A DNA stretch of 64,000 bases from Colwellia sp. (GTDB taxonomy: Bacteria; Pseudomonadota; Gammaproteobacteria; Enterobacterales; Alteromonadaceae). Positions 35,667 through 44,519 of the stretch are shown piece by piece. Each line of letters starts with the position of its first letter. Position 1 is the first letter of the stretch. The stretch is from the NCBI GenBank assembly GCA_022969175.1, contig JALJPB010000018.1:1-64000 (forward strand), given 5' to 3'. A program made the translations under genes and the position numbers. Below the pieces are notes generated by a model. It did not search any database and was not told the origin of the DNA. It saw only the letters and a program-made list of their open reading frames with translations.

Positions 35667-35681
35667 CAGTTGTCTGTTTTC
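35667..35681 (+). repeat. Intergenic repeat element, copy C (partial)
   Basis: CAGTTGTCTGTTTTC differs from the start of copy A by one base. The remainder of the element is not conserved here. Confidence 0.4.
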
Positions 35682-35734
35682 ACTGTAATAGAGCATTAAT
35701 TTACATCAATGCTGCTAGCTATAATTGCTTTATT

Positions 35735-36202
35735 TTATAATGTTTTGATCATGTGCAGAGTCTCAGGTTTGAAACCGAGGTTTTGGTAAAAGCCTTGTGC
35801 TTTGTCATTATTGGCGAAAACTTCAAGGTGCAATAACCGATAACCTTGTCGTTTTGCCCACTCTTGCGCAGCCGCCACCAATAATTGTCCAACACCACAT
35901 CCTTGTGCTTTTGGTGAAACCGCTAATAAAGGTACTGTCCCGCAGGCTTCACCTGAAATTTCATCTTGATGTGCACAGACATGGATAAAGCCTAATGCTT
36001 GCCCTGATTTTTGAGCAATTAAGGTTAATCTTGGCTCGGTTTTTTGATCGAGTATCTGAATAATATAATCATCTTGCATTTTTTGAACAACACTGTCGGT
36101 ATGCCATGTTAACTTTGCTACCTTAGCTAAAGTGGGTGAAAGCGCTAAAATAAAACTTCGGTCTGCTGCTTCAGCGTTACGTAAAATAATGTCGTTTGTC
36201 AT
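35735..36202 (-). CDS. GNAT-family N-acetyltransferase
   Basis: 155 residues with the acetyl-CoA motif A, PLLAVSPKAQGCGVGQLLVAAAQEWA (Q-x-x-G-x-G/A, ~93-100), and motif B LEVFANNDKAQGFYQNLGF. It transfers an acetyl group to an unknown amine. Convergent with the upstream methyltransferase gene; monocistronic. Confidence 0.92.
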   Translation of the reverse strand: MTNDIILRNAEAADRSFILALSPTLAKVAKLTWHTDSVVQKMQDDYIIQILDQKTEPRLTLIAQKSGQALGFIHVCAHQDEISGEACGTVPLLAVSPKAQGCGVGQLLVAAAQEWAKRQGYRLLHLEVFANNDKAQGFYQNLGFKPETLHMIKTL

Positions 36203-36326
36203 GTTTGTCTCGTGCGATTATTGATGGTGAATTTAATTCTGCCAATAATGTGTCTATTGCTTTTGTATTGCAACCGTTAACTAATTTACAATGGTAGGCT
36301 AAACGTTAATTACTGAGGATTAATAA

Positions 36327-36668
36327 ATGCCACATTGTTTGATTGAATATGCAAAGACATTAACAACAGAGGTTTCACCTGAGCAGCTAATCGAGTCTGT
36401 TTATCTCGGTACACTTAATAGTGGGCTGTTTAGTGGCGATGATATTAAAACGAGAATAATACCTTTTGACCACTTTACTTCGGGAACAATCAAACAAAAC
36501 TTTATACACGTTACTTTAAAGATATTAAATGGCCGTTCAATTGAGCAGCAAAAAGGGTTATCACAAGCGGTATTAGATGAGTTGAATCGACTGCCTCTCA
36601 CCGACATATCATTAACCGTTGAAGTGGTTGAAATTCAAAAGGCCTGTTATAGCAAAACCGTTAAGTGA
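36327..36668 (+). CDS. 5-carboxymethyl-2-hydroxymuconate delta-isomerase family protein
   Basis: 113 residues of the CHMI/tautomerase superfamily: MPHCLIEYAKTL at the start places the catalytic Pro directly after Met, and FIHVTLKILNGRSIEQQKGLSQAVL is the conserved core. The family includes HpaF of homoprotocatechuate breakdown, but no other hpa gene is near, so the physiological substrate is open. GAGGA precedes ATG. Confidence 0.88.
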   Translation: MPHCLIEYAKTLTTEVSPEQLIESVYLGTLNSGLFSGDDIKTRIIPFDHFTSGTIKQNFIHVTLKILNGRSIEQQKGLSQAVLDELNRLPLTDISLTVEVVEIQKACYSKTVK

Positions 36669-36691
36669 AAGCCTCTTTTTATAAGTAAAGT

Positions 36692-36713
36692 GCTTGGCTC
36701 AAGTAAACCAAGC
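36692..36713. terminator. Hairpin between convergent genes
   Basis: GCTTGG (36692-36697) pairs with CCAAGC (36708-36713) between the isomerase gene and the kinase gene of system 2. The stem is short, with only modest T-tracts. Confidence 0.4.
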
Positions 36714-36715
36714 CA

Positions 36716-38095
36716 TTAAGCGAATGTTAAACGAAAGCAAGTACCTTGTTCATCAGATGGTTTTATATAATTGAGATCACCACCATGGTTGAGCATTATT
36801 TGTTTAGATAAACTTAAACCAATGCCTGAGCCTTGCTGTTTGGTGGTAAAAAAAGGCACAAAAATTTGTTCTATGATGTGGGTGGCAATACCGCTACCGT
36901 TGTCTGATACATCAAGTGATAACTGCTGGCTGGAAGGTTGCCATAACCTTAAACTTACATTCGGTGTTGAGGTTTCGCTTTTATTGCTATTCACGGCATA
37001 AAAAGCATTGTTGATAAGGTTGATCAATACTTGTTCAATTTGCGCAGCATCCGCCATCAACAAGCAACTCGACTGAGTTTCTAAGTTGAAGATAATATTG
37101 TCTTTTTTTGCTTGATTTTGAAATAACCTCATCACGTTTTCAATCAGTGAGTTAGGGTTGATTTGCGATAATTGTGGCTGGGGCAGGGCGGTAATTTTAT
37201 GAAAGCTTTTAATGAACTTGCTTAAGTGCTCTGTTCTACTGGCGATGGTATTTAGCGCTAAAATCAAATCATCTTTATCTTCTTGTTCTTCAAAAACTAA
37301 CGTGTCAGGCACTAATGTTGTTGCCGTTTCTGCCAGTGATGCTAACGGGGTAATAGAGTTAGCAACTTCGTGGGTTAGTACGCGAGTTAAGCGTTTATAA
37401 GCTTGTTGTTCTTTAGTGACTAGCGCTTGATAAATTGATTGTAAACTTACTAACTTAAGAGCTTTACCTTGAATTTTACAGCAACTAATATGTACTGAAA
37501 GGGTATCTGGGTGGTCATCAATCTGGAGAGACAGCGTTGCTCTACAGCTTTTATTAGCCGTTTGAATAAATACACCTAATTCTCCTAACTCATTTAAGTT
37601 AGGCAAACCGCCATTGATGTTTCCTAATAACTGTTCACTCGCAGGATTATGCTGAACTATCTGATCATCTTCATCAATCACTAAAATAGAGACATCAAGG
37701 TGAATCATTAACGTTTCAAGATATTGCGCCTGCATTTGGTTTTCAAGACGATTTTGTTGAATTTTTTCCCGTACTTGATCAAATTGTCGACTCAATTCAC
37801 TTTGTTGGCTTAAACCCAGTGTAGGATCATTATTCGCTAATGCTTTAAGGACTTGCTCAATTTGTTTTGTAGCCGCATATTGAATATTAGTGAGCTTTAT
37901 CAAGCTATAAATAAAGACCAATAATGCCAGTATTAATACCGCTGAAATACCTTGTTTTTGATACAAATACCCACAAAGTAATAACATGGTTGAGAACAGC
38001 AGTAACCAAGCACCATGAAAACGGCCTTGTACCATACGTTGGTAGAATGATTGCTTATCAAGGTTGATTTTTTTCGGGTTTTTATTAGATTTCAT
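36716..38095 (-). CDS. Sensor histidine kinase (system 2)
   Basis: 459 residues. Two TM helices at ~28-66 with virtually no periplasmic loop are followed by a PAS-like domain (~125-215). The H-box is LTHEVANSITPL with His242, the N-box NLINNAFYAV, and the G-boxes DNGSGIA and GSGIGLSL. The layout and H-box context match the kinase at 13389, its paralogue. It overlaps the regulator gene by 11 bases, so the pair is translated together and divergently from the exporter it probably controls. Confidence 0.93.
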   Translation of the reverse strand: MKSNKNPKKINLDKQSFYQRMVQGRFHGAWLLLFSTMLLLCGYLYQKQGISAVLILALLVFIYSLIKLTNIQYAATKQIEQVLKALANNDPTLGLSQQSELSRQFDQVREKIQQNRLENQMQAQYLETLMIHLDVSILVIDEDDQIVQHNPASEQLLGNINGGLPNLNELGELGVFIQTANKSCRATLSLQIDDHPDTLSVHISCCKIQGKALKLVSLQSIYQALVTKEQQAYKRLTRVLTHEVANSITPLASLAETATTLVPDTLVFEEQEDKDDLILALNTIASRTEHLSKFIKSFHKITALPQPQLSQINPNSLIENVMRLFQNQAKKDNIIFNLETQSSCLLMADAAQIEQVLINLINNAFYAVNSNKSETSTPNVSLRLWQPSSQQLSLDVSDNGSGIATHIIEQIFVPFFTTKQQGSGIGLSLSKQIMLNHGGDLNYIKPSDEQGTCFRLTFA

Positions 38096-39500
38096 ACTTA
38101 TCTAGCCTGCGGTAAAGTGCACCTCGAGTTAAACCAAGTACTTTCGCTGCTTGGCTGACGTTACCTTTAAAATGTTTCAAGGCTTGAATGATAGTGTTTT
38201 TTTCAACACGCTCAAGATTAAAACGTTCAGTTGCAGACAAGCTTTCAGCTGAATCTTCGTCTGAGAGTACTGATGAGCCTTCAGCGGATAAAGCTTGGCT
38301 ATGGTTAGTCGCAATAATTGACGAAATATCGAGTTTATCCGACTCTGATAAAATTACCGCTCTTTCAATGGCATGAGCAAGCTCTCTTATATTACCTGGC
38401 CAAGAGTAACGCGTTAATCTTTGCATATCAGCAGCACTAATACTAATAGGTTGCTGGTACTTGTGGCTAAAGTGCTTTAAATAATAATTAACCAATAAAG
38501 GAATGTCTTCTTTACGTTCGCGCAACGGCGGTAAGGTAATTTCAATGGTATTAACGCGGTAGAGTAAATCTTGCCTGAAAGTTTTATCAGCCACACTTTG
38601 ATGCAAATTATTGTTACTGGCACAAATTAATCGAATATCAATGTTAATGGTTTTTTCTGAGCCAACCGGTGTTATTTGTCTATTTTGTAGCGCGGCTAAT
38701 AACTTTGCTTGTTGTGGTAGGGGTAAGTTACCCAACTCATCAAGTAATAAACTGCCGCCTTTGGCTAATTCTAACCGGCCAATGCGTTCGGTTTTAGCAT
38801 CGGTGAAAGCGCCTTTTTTATGGCCAAACAATTCACTTTCAAATAGTTCACTTGCAATAGCGCCCATATCTAAACTAATAAAGGTTTGATTTGCTCTTAA
38901 ACTACCTTGATGAATTGCTCTTGCTGCCAATTCTTTACCTGTACCACTCTCACCTAAGATTAAAATATTAGCATCGGTCTTTGCCGCTTTTTCTATCACT
39001 GAAAAAACTTTTAACATCGCAGGACTTTCACCTAAAAATGGATGTTCAGACCCTTGTAGGACCTGTGATAAACCTTGAGCTTTTTTGGTCAGTTGAATGA
39101 TATTTTTTTTAGATTTTGAATGGCTAAATGCGGCAGCCATTGTGGCAATGAGTTGATCGTTTTGCCACGGTTTAGCGATAAAGTCAGAAGCTCCGGCTTT
39201 AATGGCTTCAACCGCTAATTTTATCTCGGCATAAGCGGTCATCATGATCACTACAATGCTAGCATCAAGTGACAGAATCGTTTTTAACCAGTCAAAGCCC
39301 TCTTGACCACTCATGGCATCTTGGGTGAAATTCATATCCAGCATGATCACATCAAAATCATTTTGTGCAATCAATGTCGCCAACTGTTGTGGGTCATGAC
39401 AAGTTTTTACCGCGTTGTAATGTTTTTTTAGTAACAGCCTTGTGGCGGTTAATATATCGAGATTATCGTCAACAATTAAAATACTGCCTGCTTGTTTCAT
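38085..39500 (-). CDS. Sigma54-dependent NtrC-family response regulator (system 2)
   Basis: 471 residues. Receiver domain with phosphoacceptor Asp55. AAA+ domain with Walker A GESGTGKE at 183-190 and the contact loop GAFTDA at 230-235. C-terminal Fis-type HTH (VSQAAKVLGLTRGALYRRLDKYEI). It is the first gene of the leftward operon. The intergenic region beyond its start carries palindromic operators and a sigma54 promoter facing the exporter, so it probably activates that promoter. Confidence 0.95.
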   Translation of the reverse strand: MKQAGSILIVDDNLDILTATRLLLKKHYNAVKTCHDPQQLATLIAQNDFDVIMLDMNFTQDAMSGQEGFDWLKTILSLDASIVVIMMTAYAEIKLAVEAIKAGASDFIAKPWQNDQLIATMAAAFSHSKSKKNIIQLTKKAQGLSQVLQGSEHPFLGESPAMLKVFSVIEKAAKTDANILILGESGTGKELAARAIHQGSLRANQTFISLDMGAIASELFESELFGHKKGAFTDAKTERIGRLELAKGGSLLLDELGNLPLPQQAKLLAALQNRQITPVGSEKTINIDIRLICASNNNLHQSVADKTFRQDLLYRVNTIEITLPPLRERKEDIPLLVNYYLKHFSHKYQQPISISAADMQRLTRYSWPGNIRELAHAIERAVILSESDKLDISSIIATNHSQALSAEGSSVLSDEDSAESLSATERFNLERVEKNTIIQALKHFKGNVSQAAKVLGLTRGALYRRLDKYEI

Positions 39501-39624
39501 GAAAGTTCACTTTATTGTATTAGTTTATGCGTCGGTTTAATGTGCTGGTTTAATGAGTCGGTTTAATGCTTTGCTTTTATCTTACTTACCCTACATCAGC
39601 TTCAGGCTAATTAAAATATAATAA

Positions 39625-39640
39625 TGTCCATTTATGGACA
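39625..39640. promoter_or_regulatory. Operator TGTCCAT-NN-ATGGACA, site 1
   Basis: Perfect 7-bp arms with a two-base spacer (TT), about 240 bp upstream of the -24 element. This is a typical distance for an NtrC-family enhancer. Confidence 0.7.
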
Positions 39641-39721
39641 GTGCAGGTAGATATTTTGATTTTAAGCTCTTTTTTCTCAAATTTAACGCTAATTACTAAC
39701 GATAAAATGTGATAAACAGCG

Positions 39722-39755
39722 TTATTGCCATTTAAATTGATTTAAATGGCAATAA
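39722..39755. promoter_or_regulatory. Large perfect palindrome, 16-bp arms
   Basis: TTATTGCCATTTAAAT (39722-39737) and its exact complement (39740-39755) are separated by TG. No T-run is adjacent, so it is more likely a protein-binding site or cruciform than a terminator. It lies between operator sites 1 and 2. Confidence 0.8.
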
Positions 39756-39777
39756 TCGATAGCACAATTCAGCGATG

Positions 39778-39793
39778 TGTCCATATATGGACA
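39778..39793. promoter_or_regulatory. Operator TGTCCAT-NN-ATGGACA, site 2
   Basis: The same 7-bp arms as site 1 with spacer AT, 85 bp upstream of the -24 element. This repeat of the motif supports specific regulator binding. Confidence 0.75.
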
Positions 39794-39801
39794 ATTTTAG
39801 T

Positions 39802-39817
39802 GTTCTGTTTATGGACA
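39802..39817. promoter_or_regulatory. Degenerate operator, site 3 (half site)
   Basis: The right arm TTTATGGACA is intact while the left arm is degraded. Its centre lies 24 bp from that of site 2, so cooperative binding is possible. Confidence 0.5.
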
Positions 39818-39877
39818 CTTTTACTGTGGGAAAAAGTATTGTTTTTGTAAGTTGTTGATTATTAATGTTTAAAAAGT

Positions 39878-39893
39878 TGGCATGGCACTTGTA
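39878..39893 (+). promoter_or_regulatory. Sigma54 (-24/-12) promoter
   Basis: TGGCATG-GCAC-TTGTA matches the consensus with two substitutions (C to T in the -24 block, C to T in the -12 GC). It lies 59 bp before the adaptor start, facing the exporter genes. Initiation is expected near 39904. Confidence 0.68.
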
Positions 39894-39952
39894 ATAGTAA
39901 CAGCAACAGCAACAATCAAATGCAGTGATTAAGATCAAATAGGATTCTCATT

Positions 39953-41224
39953 ATGGATACAAAAATAACACCACCTAAATACCAGAAAAAGTTCAAGCTA
40001 GTGGCTGCTCTTTTGCTTGTTGTAACTGTAAGTGCTTTTTCTTTTATGAAAAATGGTCAAAGCCAAAGCGGTCAAAGTCAAAATGTAGAGTTTGAAAGTA
40101 TTACCTCATCGATGGTTTTTACCGGAAATTTTGAAGATAGTATTAGTCTTCGTGGCAGCATTAGTCCTCAAACAAGTATTTATCTTGATGCGATGAACGG
40201 TGGTCGAGTTGAAGAAAAACTGGTGGAACAGGGTCAGTATGTTGAAAAAGGCCAGCCACTTGTTCGGCTTTCCAATATTAGTTTACAACTTGATGTGATG
40301 AGCCGCGAAGCACAAGTCACAGAGCAATTAAACTTTTTACGCAATACGCAAATGACGATGACGACAAATAGATTAAATTTGCGCAGAGACGCATTAGAGA
40401 TTGACCGTGAAATAGCCCATCTTAATCGAAAAATCACCCAAGCTGCTCCACTAGTTAAAAATGGAGTATTAGCTAAAGAAAAGCTACAAAGTATGACCTT
40501 AGATTTATCCTATTATCAAGAGCGAAAAGTACTGACCCAAGAGCGACAAAAACAGGAAGAAAAGATTAGACAAGTACAGGTGAAACAACTTGAAGATAGC
40601 GCAACTATGCTTAAAGAAAATTTATTGTTTGCTCGTAGTAATCTCGATAATTTATTAGTAAAAGCGCCGGTAAGTGGTTACTTGAGTGAGCTAAATATTG
40701 AACTAGGGGAATCTAAAAGTATAGGCACACGATTAGGGCAAATTGATTTAACTGATGGTTTTAAGTTAGTGGCAAATATCGATGAGTATTACCTGAATAT
40801 TATTGCCTTAGGTATGAAAGGTGAAATCGAACATAACGGTGAAATAATATCGTTAAGCATAGCTAAAATCGACAGCAGAGTAAGAGATGCTCAATTTCAG
40901 ATTGAATTAAAACTTCCCTCTCACCTTAACAATATTAAGCGAGGACAAAGTTTTGAGCTGGCATTAACGCTAAACCAAGGCATTAAAAATTCATTATTGC
41001 TTAAACGTGGGGCCTTTACCCGAAACTCTGGTGGTAATTGGGCGTTTGTCTTAAACCCTGATGGCAACTCCGCTACACGTCGAGATATTAAGCTCGGCAA
41101 AAAAAATCAAGATTATTACCAAGTATTAAGTGGCCTAAACGCTGATGAGCAGGTTGTTACTTCAAATTACAATGCTTTTGATAAAGCACAAACCCTTTAT
41201 TTTACAGGACAAAACAATGATTAA
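39953..41224 (+). CDS. HlyD/MacA-type periplasmic adaptor of ABC exporter (system 2)
   Basis: 423 residues. N-terminal TM (~14-32), first lipoyl half with LRGSISPQTSIYLDAMNGGRVEEKLVEQGQYVEKGQPL (~58-95), coiled-coil hairpin (~105-225), second lipoyl half LVKAPVSGYLSELNIELGES, then a beta-barrel. The architecture is the same as the adaptor at 14960 but clearly diverged. AGGATT precedes ATG. It overlaps the ATPase start by eight bases and carries the sigma54 promoter ahead of it. Confidence 0.92.
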   Translation: MDTKITPPKYQKKFKLVAALLLVVTVSAFSFMKNGQSQSGQSQNVEFESITSSMVFTGNFEDSISLRGSISPQTSIYLDAMNGGRVEEKLVEQGQYVEKGQPLVRLSNISLQLDVMSREAQVTEQLNFLRNTQMTMTTNRLNLRRDALEIDREIAHLNRKITQAAPLVKNGVLAKEKLQSMTLDLSYYQERKVLTQERQKQEEKIRQVQVKQLEDSATMLKENLLFARSNLDNLLVKAPVSGYLSELNIELGESKSIGTRLGQIDLTDGFKLVANIDEYYLNIIALGMKGEIEHNGEIISLSIAKIDSRVRDAQFQIELKLPSHLNNIKRGQSFELALTLNQGIKNSLLLKRGAFTRNSGGNWAFVLNPDGNSATRRDIKLGKKNQDYYQVLSGLNADEQVVTSNYNAFDKAQTLYFTGQNND

Positions 41225-41918
41225 ATTAAACGATGTATCACGAGTATTTCGCACACAAGATATTGAAACTAGAGCGCTTAATAATATTAATATCACCGTT
41301 AATGAAGGAGAGTTTGTTGCCATTATGGGGCCATCGGGTTGTGGCAAGTCCACTTTACTGTCATTAATCGGCATGCTTGATTCACCTACTAATGGTGATT
41401 ATATTTTCAATCAACAGAATATATCCAAGTTTGGCGAGAGAAAATTGGCGAAACTTCGAGGGGAGTCAATTGGTTTTGTTTTTCAAAGTTTTAATTTAAT
41501 TGATGACTTAACCGTATTTGAAAACGTTGCTTTGCCCTTACAGTATTTAAAGGTCAATAAAAAAGAACGTAATGCCAGGGTTGAAGCTATCTTAAAGCAA
41601 GTAGGTATTGATCATCGTAGTGACCATTTACCTCAGCAATTATCAGGTGGTCAACAGCAACGTGTTGCGGTAGCTCGAGCATTGGTGATAAATCCAAAAT
41701 TAATTTTAGCGGATGAACCAACAGGTAACTTAGACTCTAAAAATGGCGAAGAGGTGATGTCAATGTTACGAGAGTTACATCTTAATGGCACCACCATTAT
41801 TATGGTCACTCACTCAGACACTGATGCTAAATACGCGAGTCGTACTGTCCAGTTGTTTGATGGCCAAATTATGCTAGATAAAGCCAGCGAAGCAGCCAAA
41901 GAGGTGAGTTATGCTTAA
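41217..41918 (+). CDS. ABC exporter ATPase, MacB/LolD type (system 2)
   Basis: 233 residues from ATG 41217; a longer in-frame start at 41145 would add 24 non-homologous residues inside the adaptor gene. Walker A GPSGCGKS, Q-loop FVFQSFN, signature LSGGQQQRVAVARA, Walker B LILADEPTGNLD and H-loop VTHSD are all intact. It overlaps both neighbours by eight bases, showing tight translational coupling. Confidence 0.95.
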   Translation: MIKLNDVSRVFRTQDIETRALNNINITVNEGEFVAIMGPSGCGKSTLLSLIGMLDSPTNGDYIFNQQNISKFGERKLAKLRGESIGFVFQSFNLIDDLTVFENVALPLQYLKVNKKERNARVEAILKQVGIDHRSDHLPQQLSGGQQQRVAVARALVINPKLILADEPTGNLDSKNGEEVMSMLRELHLNGTTIIMVTHSDTDAKYASRTVQLFDGQIMLDKASEAAKEVSYA

Positions 41919-44352
41919 CAACTCAATCTTTAACGGTCTACTCTTCAATAACTTGATAGCTAATTATTTAGTCAGTGCTTATCGATCGTTGTCGCGTCAT
42001 AAACTAAATTTAGTACTAACGGTGATTGGTTTATCGATTGGTTTAGCAGCGACATTTTTAGTGGCATTATACGCACTACATGAAAGCAGTTATGATACTT
42101 ATCAACCCGATGCTGAGCGAACATATCGCCTTGTTATGCATCAAAAGATAACGGGAAGTGAGTTTCCAAGAACAACTCCTCGTGGTGCTAATACGCTAAA
42201 AAATGTCGCTGGCGTTGAAGATGTTTTAACACTTATTCACTCTAAATGGTTGCTTCACCGCAAAGTAAAAATAGGTAATGACTACTTTAAATTAAACCAA
42301 GTGGTTGCTGGTACCCGTAATTTTACTGATTTTATCGACATTAATGTACTGCATGGCGACTTAACGACCGCATTAGCTGAACCTAATAAGGTTGCTCTGT
42401 CACAGTCAGAAGCGATTCGATTGTTTGGTATTGAAAATGCAATAGGGAAAACTATGTTGCAAATACAAGGTAATAATACCTTGACGGTTTCAGCCGTATT
42501 TGCCGACTTTTCTGAGAATACCCATTTTGGTATAAAAACAATTTTCTCAGCAACGCCTCATGTCAATGCTATTGGTAAACACGCTATTACTTATGTGAAA
42601 TTGTTGCCTAATGCCGATATTGAAGCCGTGCAATTACAAGCAACCGAAATATTTAATGGCTTATGGCACGATACCAGCAATGAAATTGAGTTTTATTTAC
42701 AGCCATTATTAGCTATTCATTTAAGCGAAAATTTTAATGTTGATATGAAAGTTGGAGGCTCAACAAAAACAGTAGTAATAAGTATCGCGTTAAGTGTTTT
42801 ATTAATGCTTATCTCTGGCTTTAATTATATCAACATGAGCATTGCTCAAGCGGGACAAAGAGCAAAAGAAGTTGGCGTACGTAAAGTTTTAGGCGCTAGT
42901 AAGCTACAGTTGGTTTTTCAATTTTTAACAGAATCTGTTGCTATTACTGCTATTGCTGCCGTTATTGCCGCGGCTATGGTTGAATTATTATTACCATCTT
43001 TTAATCAGTTGATTGGTCGTGAATTATTGATAGCTAATTGGCCTAATTTACTGCGTGATATTATCATTGCCATTATTGTTATTGGGGTGATTTCAGGTTT
43101 ATATCCTGCGTTATTTATTTCATCATTTAGTGTACAACGAGTATTAAGTGGCGATTTTGGTCGAGGAAAAACAGCTATAATTATTCGGAAATTATTAATG
43201 ATATTTCAGTCGGCATTATCTGTTTGCTTAATTATTGCGGCGATGAGCTTGTATCTACAATTAAACTTTTTACAAAACCTTTCGGTAAACTATGCAAAAA
43301 GCCAACGCTTAAGTGTAACGGGCTTACCTCAAAGCAAACTGTATTCAAGTGATAGCCAAAGTTTATATCGAGCATTAGCAAAAATAGAAGGTGTTAACTA
43401 CACAACACCAACCGATTTTGATCTTACCAAAAATATGAATGCTGGCGCTTTTGTTGAGTCTATTGCTGGTATTGAAAGTTTTGATATTGTAATGGGCTAT
43501 GGTGGTGTCGGTTTTAATGCGGTTAAGTCTTTAGGTTTAGAGCTAGTAGCTGGTCGAGATTTTTCTGAAAAATTTCAATCTGATTGGTTTAATGAAAAAC
43601 AAGGCACGATAGGTATTTTAATTTCAGAGTCAGTCATAGCTGATGCGGGTTATGAGTCTGCGCAGCAAGCGATTGGAAAAGTTTGGCTGTTTAGTGCGGG
43701 TGGGCAACAACATCTTAAAGGGAAAATTATTGGTGTTATTAAAGACGTTAAAATTGGTTCAGCTCGCAATGCCTCAGCCCCGGTGTTATTTGCCTGTGGA
43801 TTACCTGTTGGCGGGGTTTATTCCATTGTATTTGAAGTCGATGACGAAAACTCTCTAACAACAAAACAAGAAATAATTGACATACTTGAACAGCGCTTAC
43901 AGTTAAATGCACTAACGATTGACCGAGTAAAAGACAGTTATCAACAGCTTTATCAAGGAGATGAACGGTTAGTGAAAATGGTGGTAGTCTTTTGCTCTTT
44001 AGCGGTTTTTCTTACCTGTGTTGGCATGTTTGGTTTAGCAGCGTTTAATGCACAACAGCGCAGTAAAGAGGTAGCTATTCGTAAAGTATTAGGCGCATCA
44101 CGATTTAGCTTAGTGGCTTTGTTAACGAGTGAGTCGATTGTCTTAGTAATAATGAGCTTATTACTTGCTTTTCCGGCAGCTTATTATTTAATAAATGATT
44201 GGTTAAATAACTTTAACGACCGTATCAGCCAGTCAGTTATGATTTATCTGCTCTCGGCATTAATCATTGCAATTGTTTCATGGTTTACTGTAGCAACTAT
44301 TGCACTGCGTACTGCTAGTATTAGCCCTTCTTTTAGTTTGAGGAATGACTAA
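41911..44352 (+). CDS. ABC exporter permease, MacB/FtsX-like (system 2)
   Basis: 813 residues. TM1 at ~35-58, a periplasmic MacB_PCD-like domain, an FtsX block (~285-410) containing GFNYINMSIAQAGQRAKEVGVRKVLGAS, then TM at ~430, a second periplasmic region and a final FtsX block (~685-800) with RSKEVAIRKVLGAS. The repeated KEVxxRKVLGAS motif shows internal duplication. This family includes exporters of peptides and of lipoproteins; the substrate is unknown. Confidence 0.92.
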   Translation: MLNNSIFNGLLFNNLIANYLVSAYRSLSRHKLNLVLTVIGLSIGLAATFLVALYALHESSYDTYQPDAERTYRLVMHQKITGSEFPRTTPRGANTLKNVAGVEDVLTLIHSKWLLHRKVKIGNDYFKLNQVVAGTRNFTDFIDINVLHGDLTTALAEPNKVALSQSEAIRLFGIENAIGKTMLQIQGNNTLTVSAVFADFSENTHFGIKTIFSATPHVNAIGKHAITYVKLLPNADIEAVQLQATEIFNGLWHDTSNEIEFYLQPLLAIHLSENFNVDMKVGGSTKTVVISIALSVLLMLISGFNYINMSIAQAGQRAKEVGVRKVLGASKLQLVFQFLTESVAITAIAAVIAAAMVELLLPSFNQLIGRELLIANWPNLLRDIIIAIIVIGVISGLYPALFISSFSVQRVLSGDFGRGKTAIIIRKLLMIFQSALSVCLIIAAMSLYLQLNFLQNLSVNYAKSQRLSVTGLPQSKLYSSDSQSLYRALAKIEGVNYTTPTDFDLTKNMNAGAFVESIAGIESFDIVMGYGGVGFNAVKSLGLELVAGRDFSEKFQSDWFNEKQGTIGILISESVIADAGYESAQQAIGKVWLFSAGGQQHLKGKIIGVIKDVKIGSARNASAPVLFACGLPVGGVYSIVFEVDDENSLTTKQEIIDILEQRLQLNALTIDRVKDSYQQLYQGDERLVKMVVVFCSLAVFLTCVGMFGLAAFNAQQRSKEVAIRKVLGASRFSLVALLTSESIVLVIMSLLLAFPAAYYLINDWLNNFNDRISQSVMIYLLSALIIAIVSWFTVATIALRTASISPSFSLRND

Positions 44353-44412
44353 ACGCTGCTATTGACCTAAATACGGCTCTAAGTATAGAGTGAAATAATC
44401 GAAAAATAGAGT

Positions 44413-44441
44413 CAACATTATTTAATGATGGCTTTTTTTTT
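44413..44441 (+). terminator. Probable intrinsic terminator of exporter operon 2
   Basis: An imperfect stem (CAACATTA with TAATGATGG, one mismatch) is followed by nine T's. The stem is AT-rich but the T-tract is strong. Confidence 0.6.
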
Positions 44442-44519
44442 GTTGTAGGCACTAAAGCAATAATTGTTATTTTCAATGGCAGGTATTATTATAGCTGCCA
44501 TTTTTATCGAGGGCTGTAG

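Larger units (their letters stand above)
39501..39952. other. Regulatory intergenic region of system 2
   Basis: 452 bp without a gene between the divergent regulator and adaptor genes. It contains three TGTCCAT-type sites, a large palindrome and a sigma54 promoter, listed separately. It is unusually rich in symmetric sequence. It also holds a CAACAG-rich stretch (39897-39917) just after the promoter. Confidence 0.85.

Noticed and set aside
32495-36230. An integron cassette array
   Set aside because: Gene order and GGCGTTA ends are suggestive, but I could not find paired attC core boxes or an integrase gene; only the repeats are reported.
39722-39755. Terminator for the regulator or exporter operon
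   Set aside because: It is upstream of both divergent genes and has no T-run.
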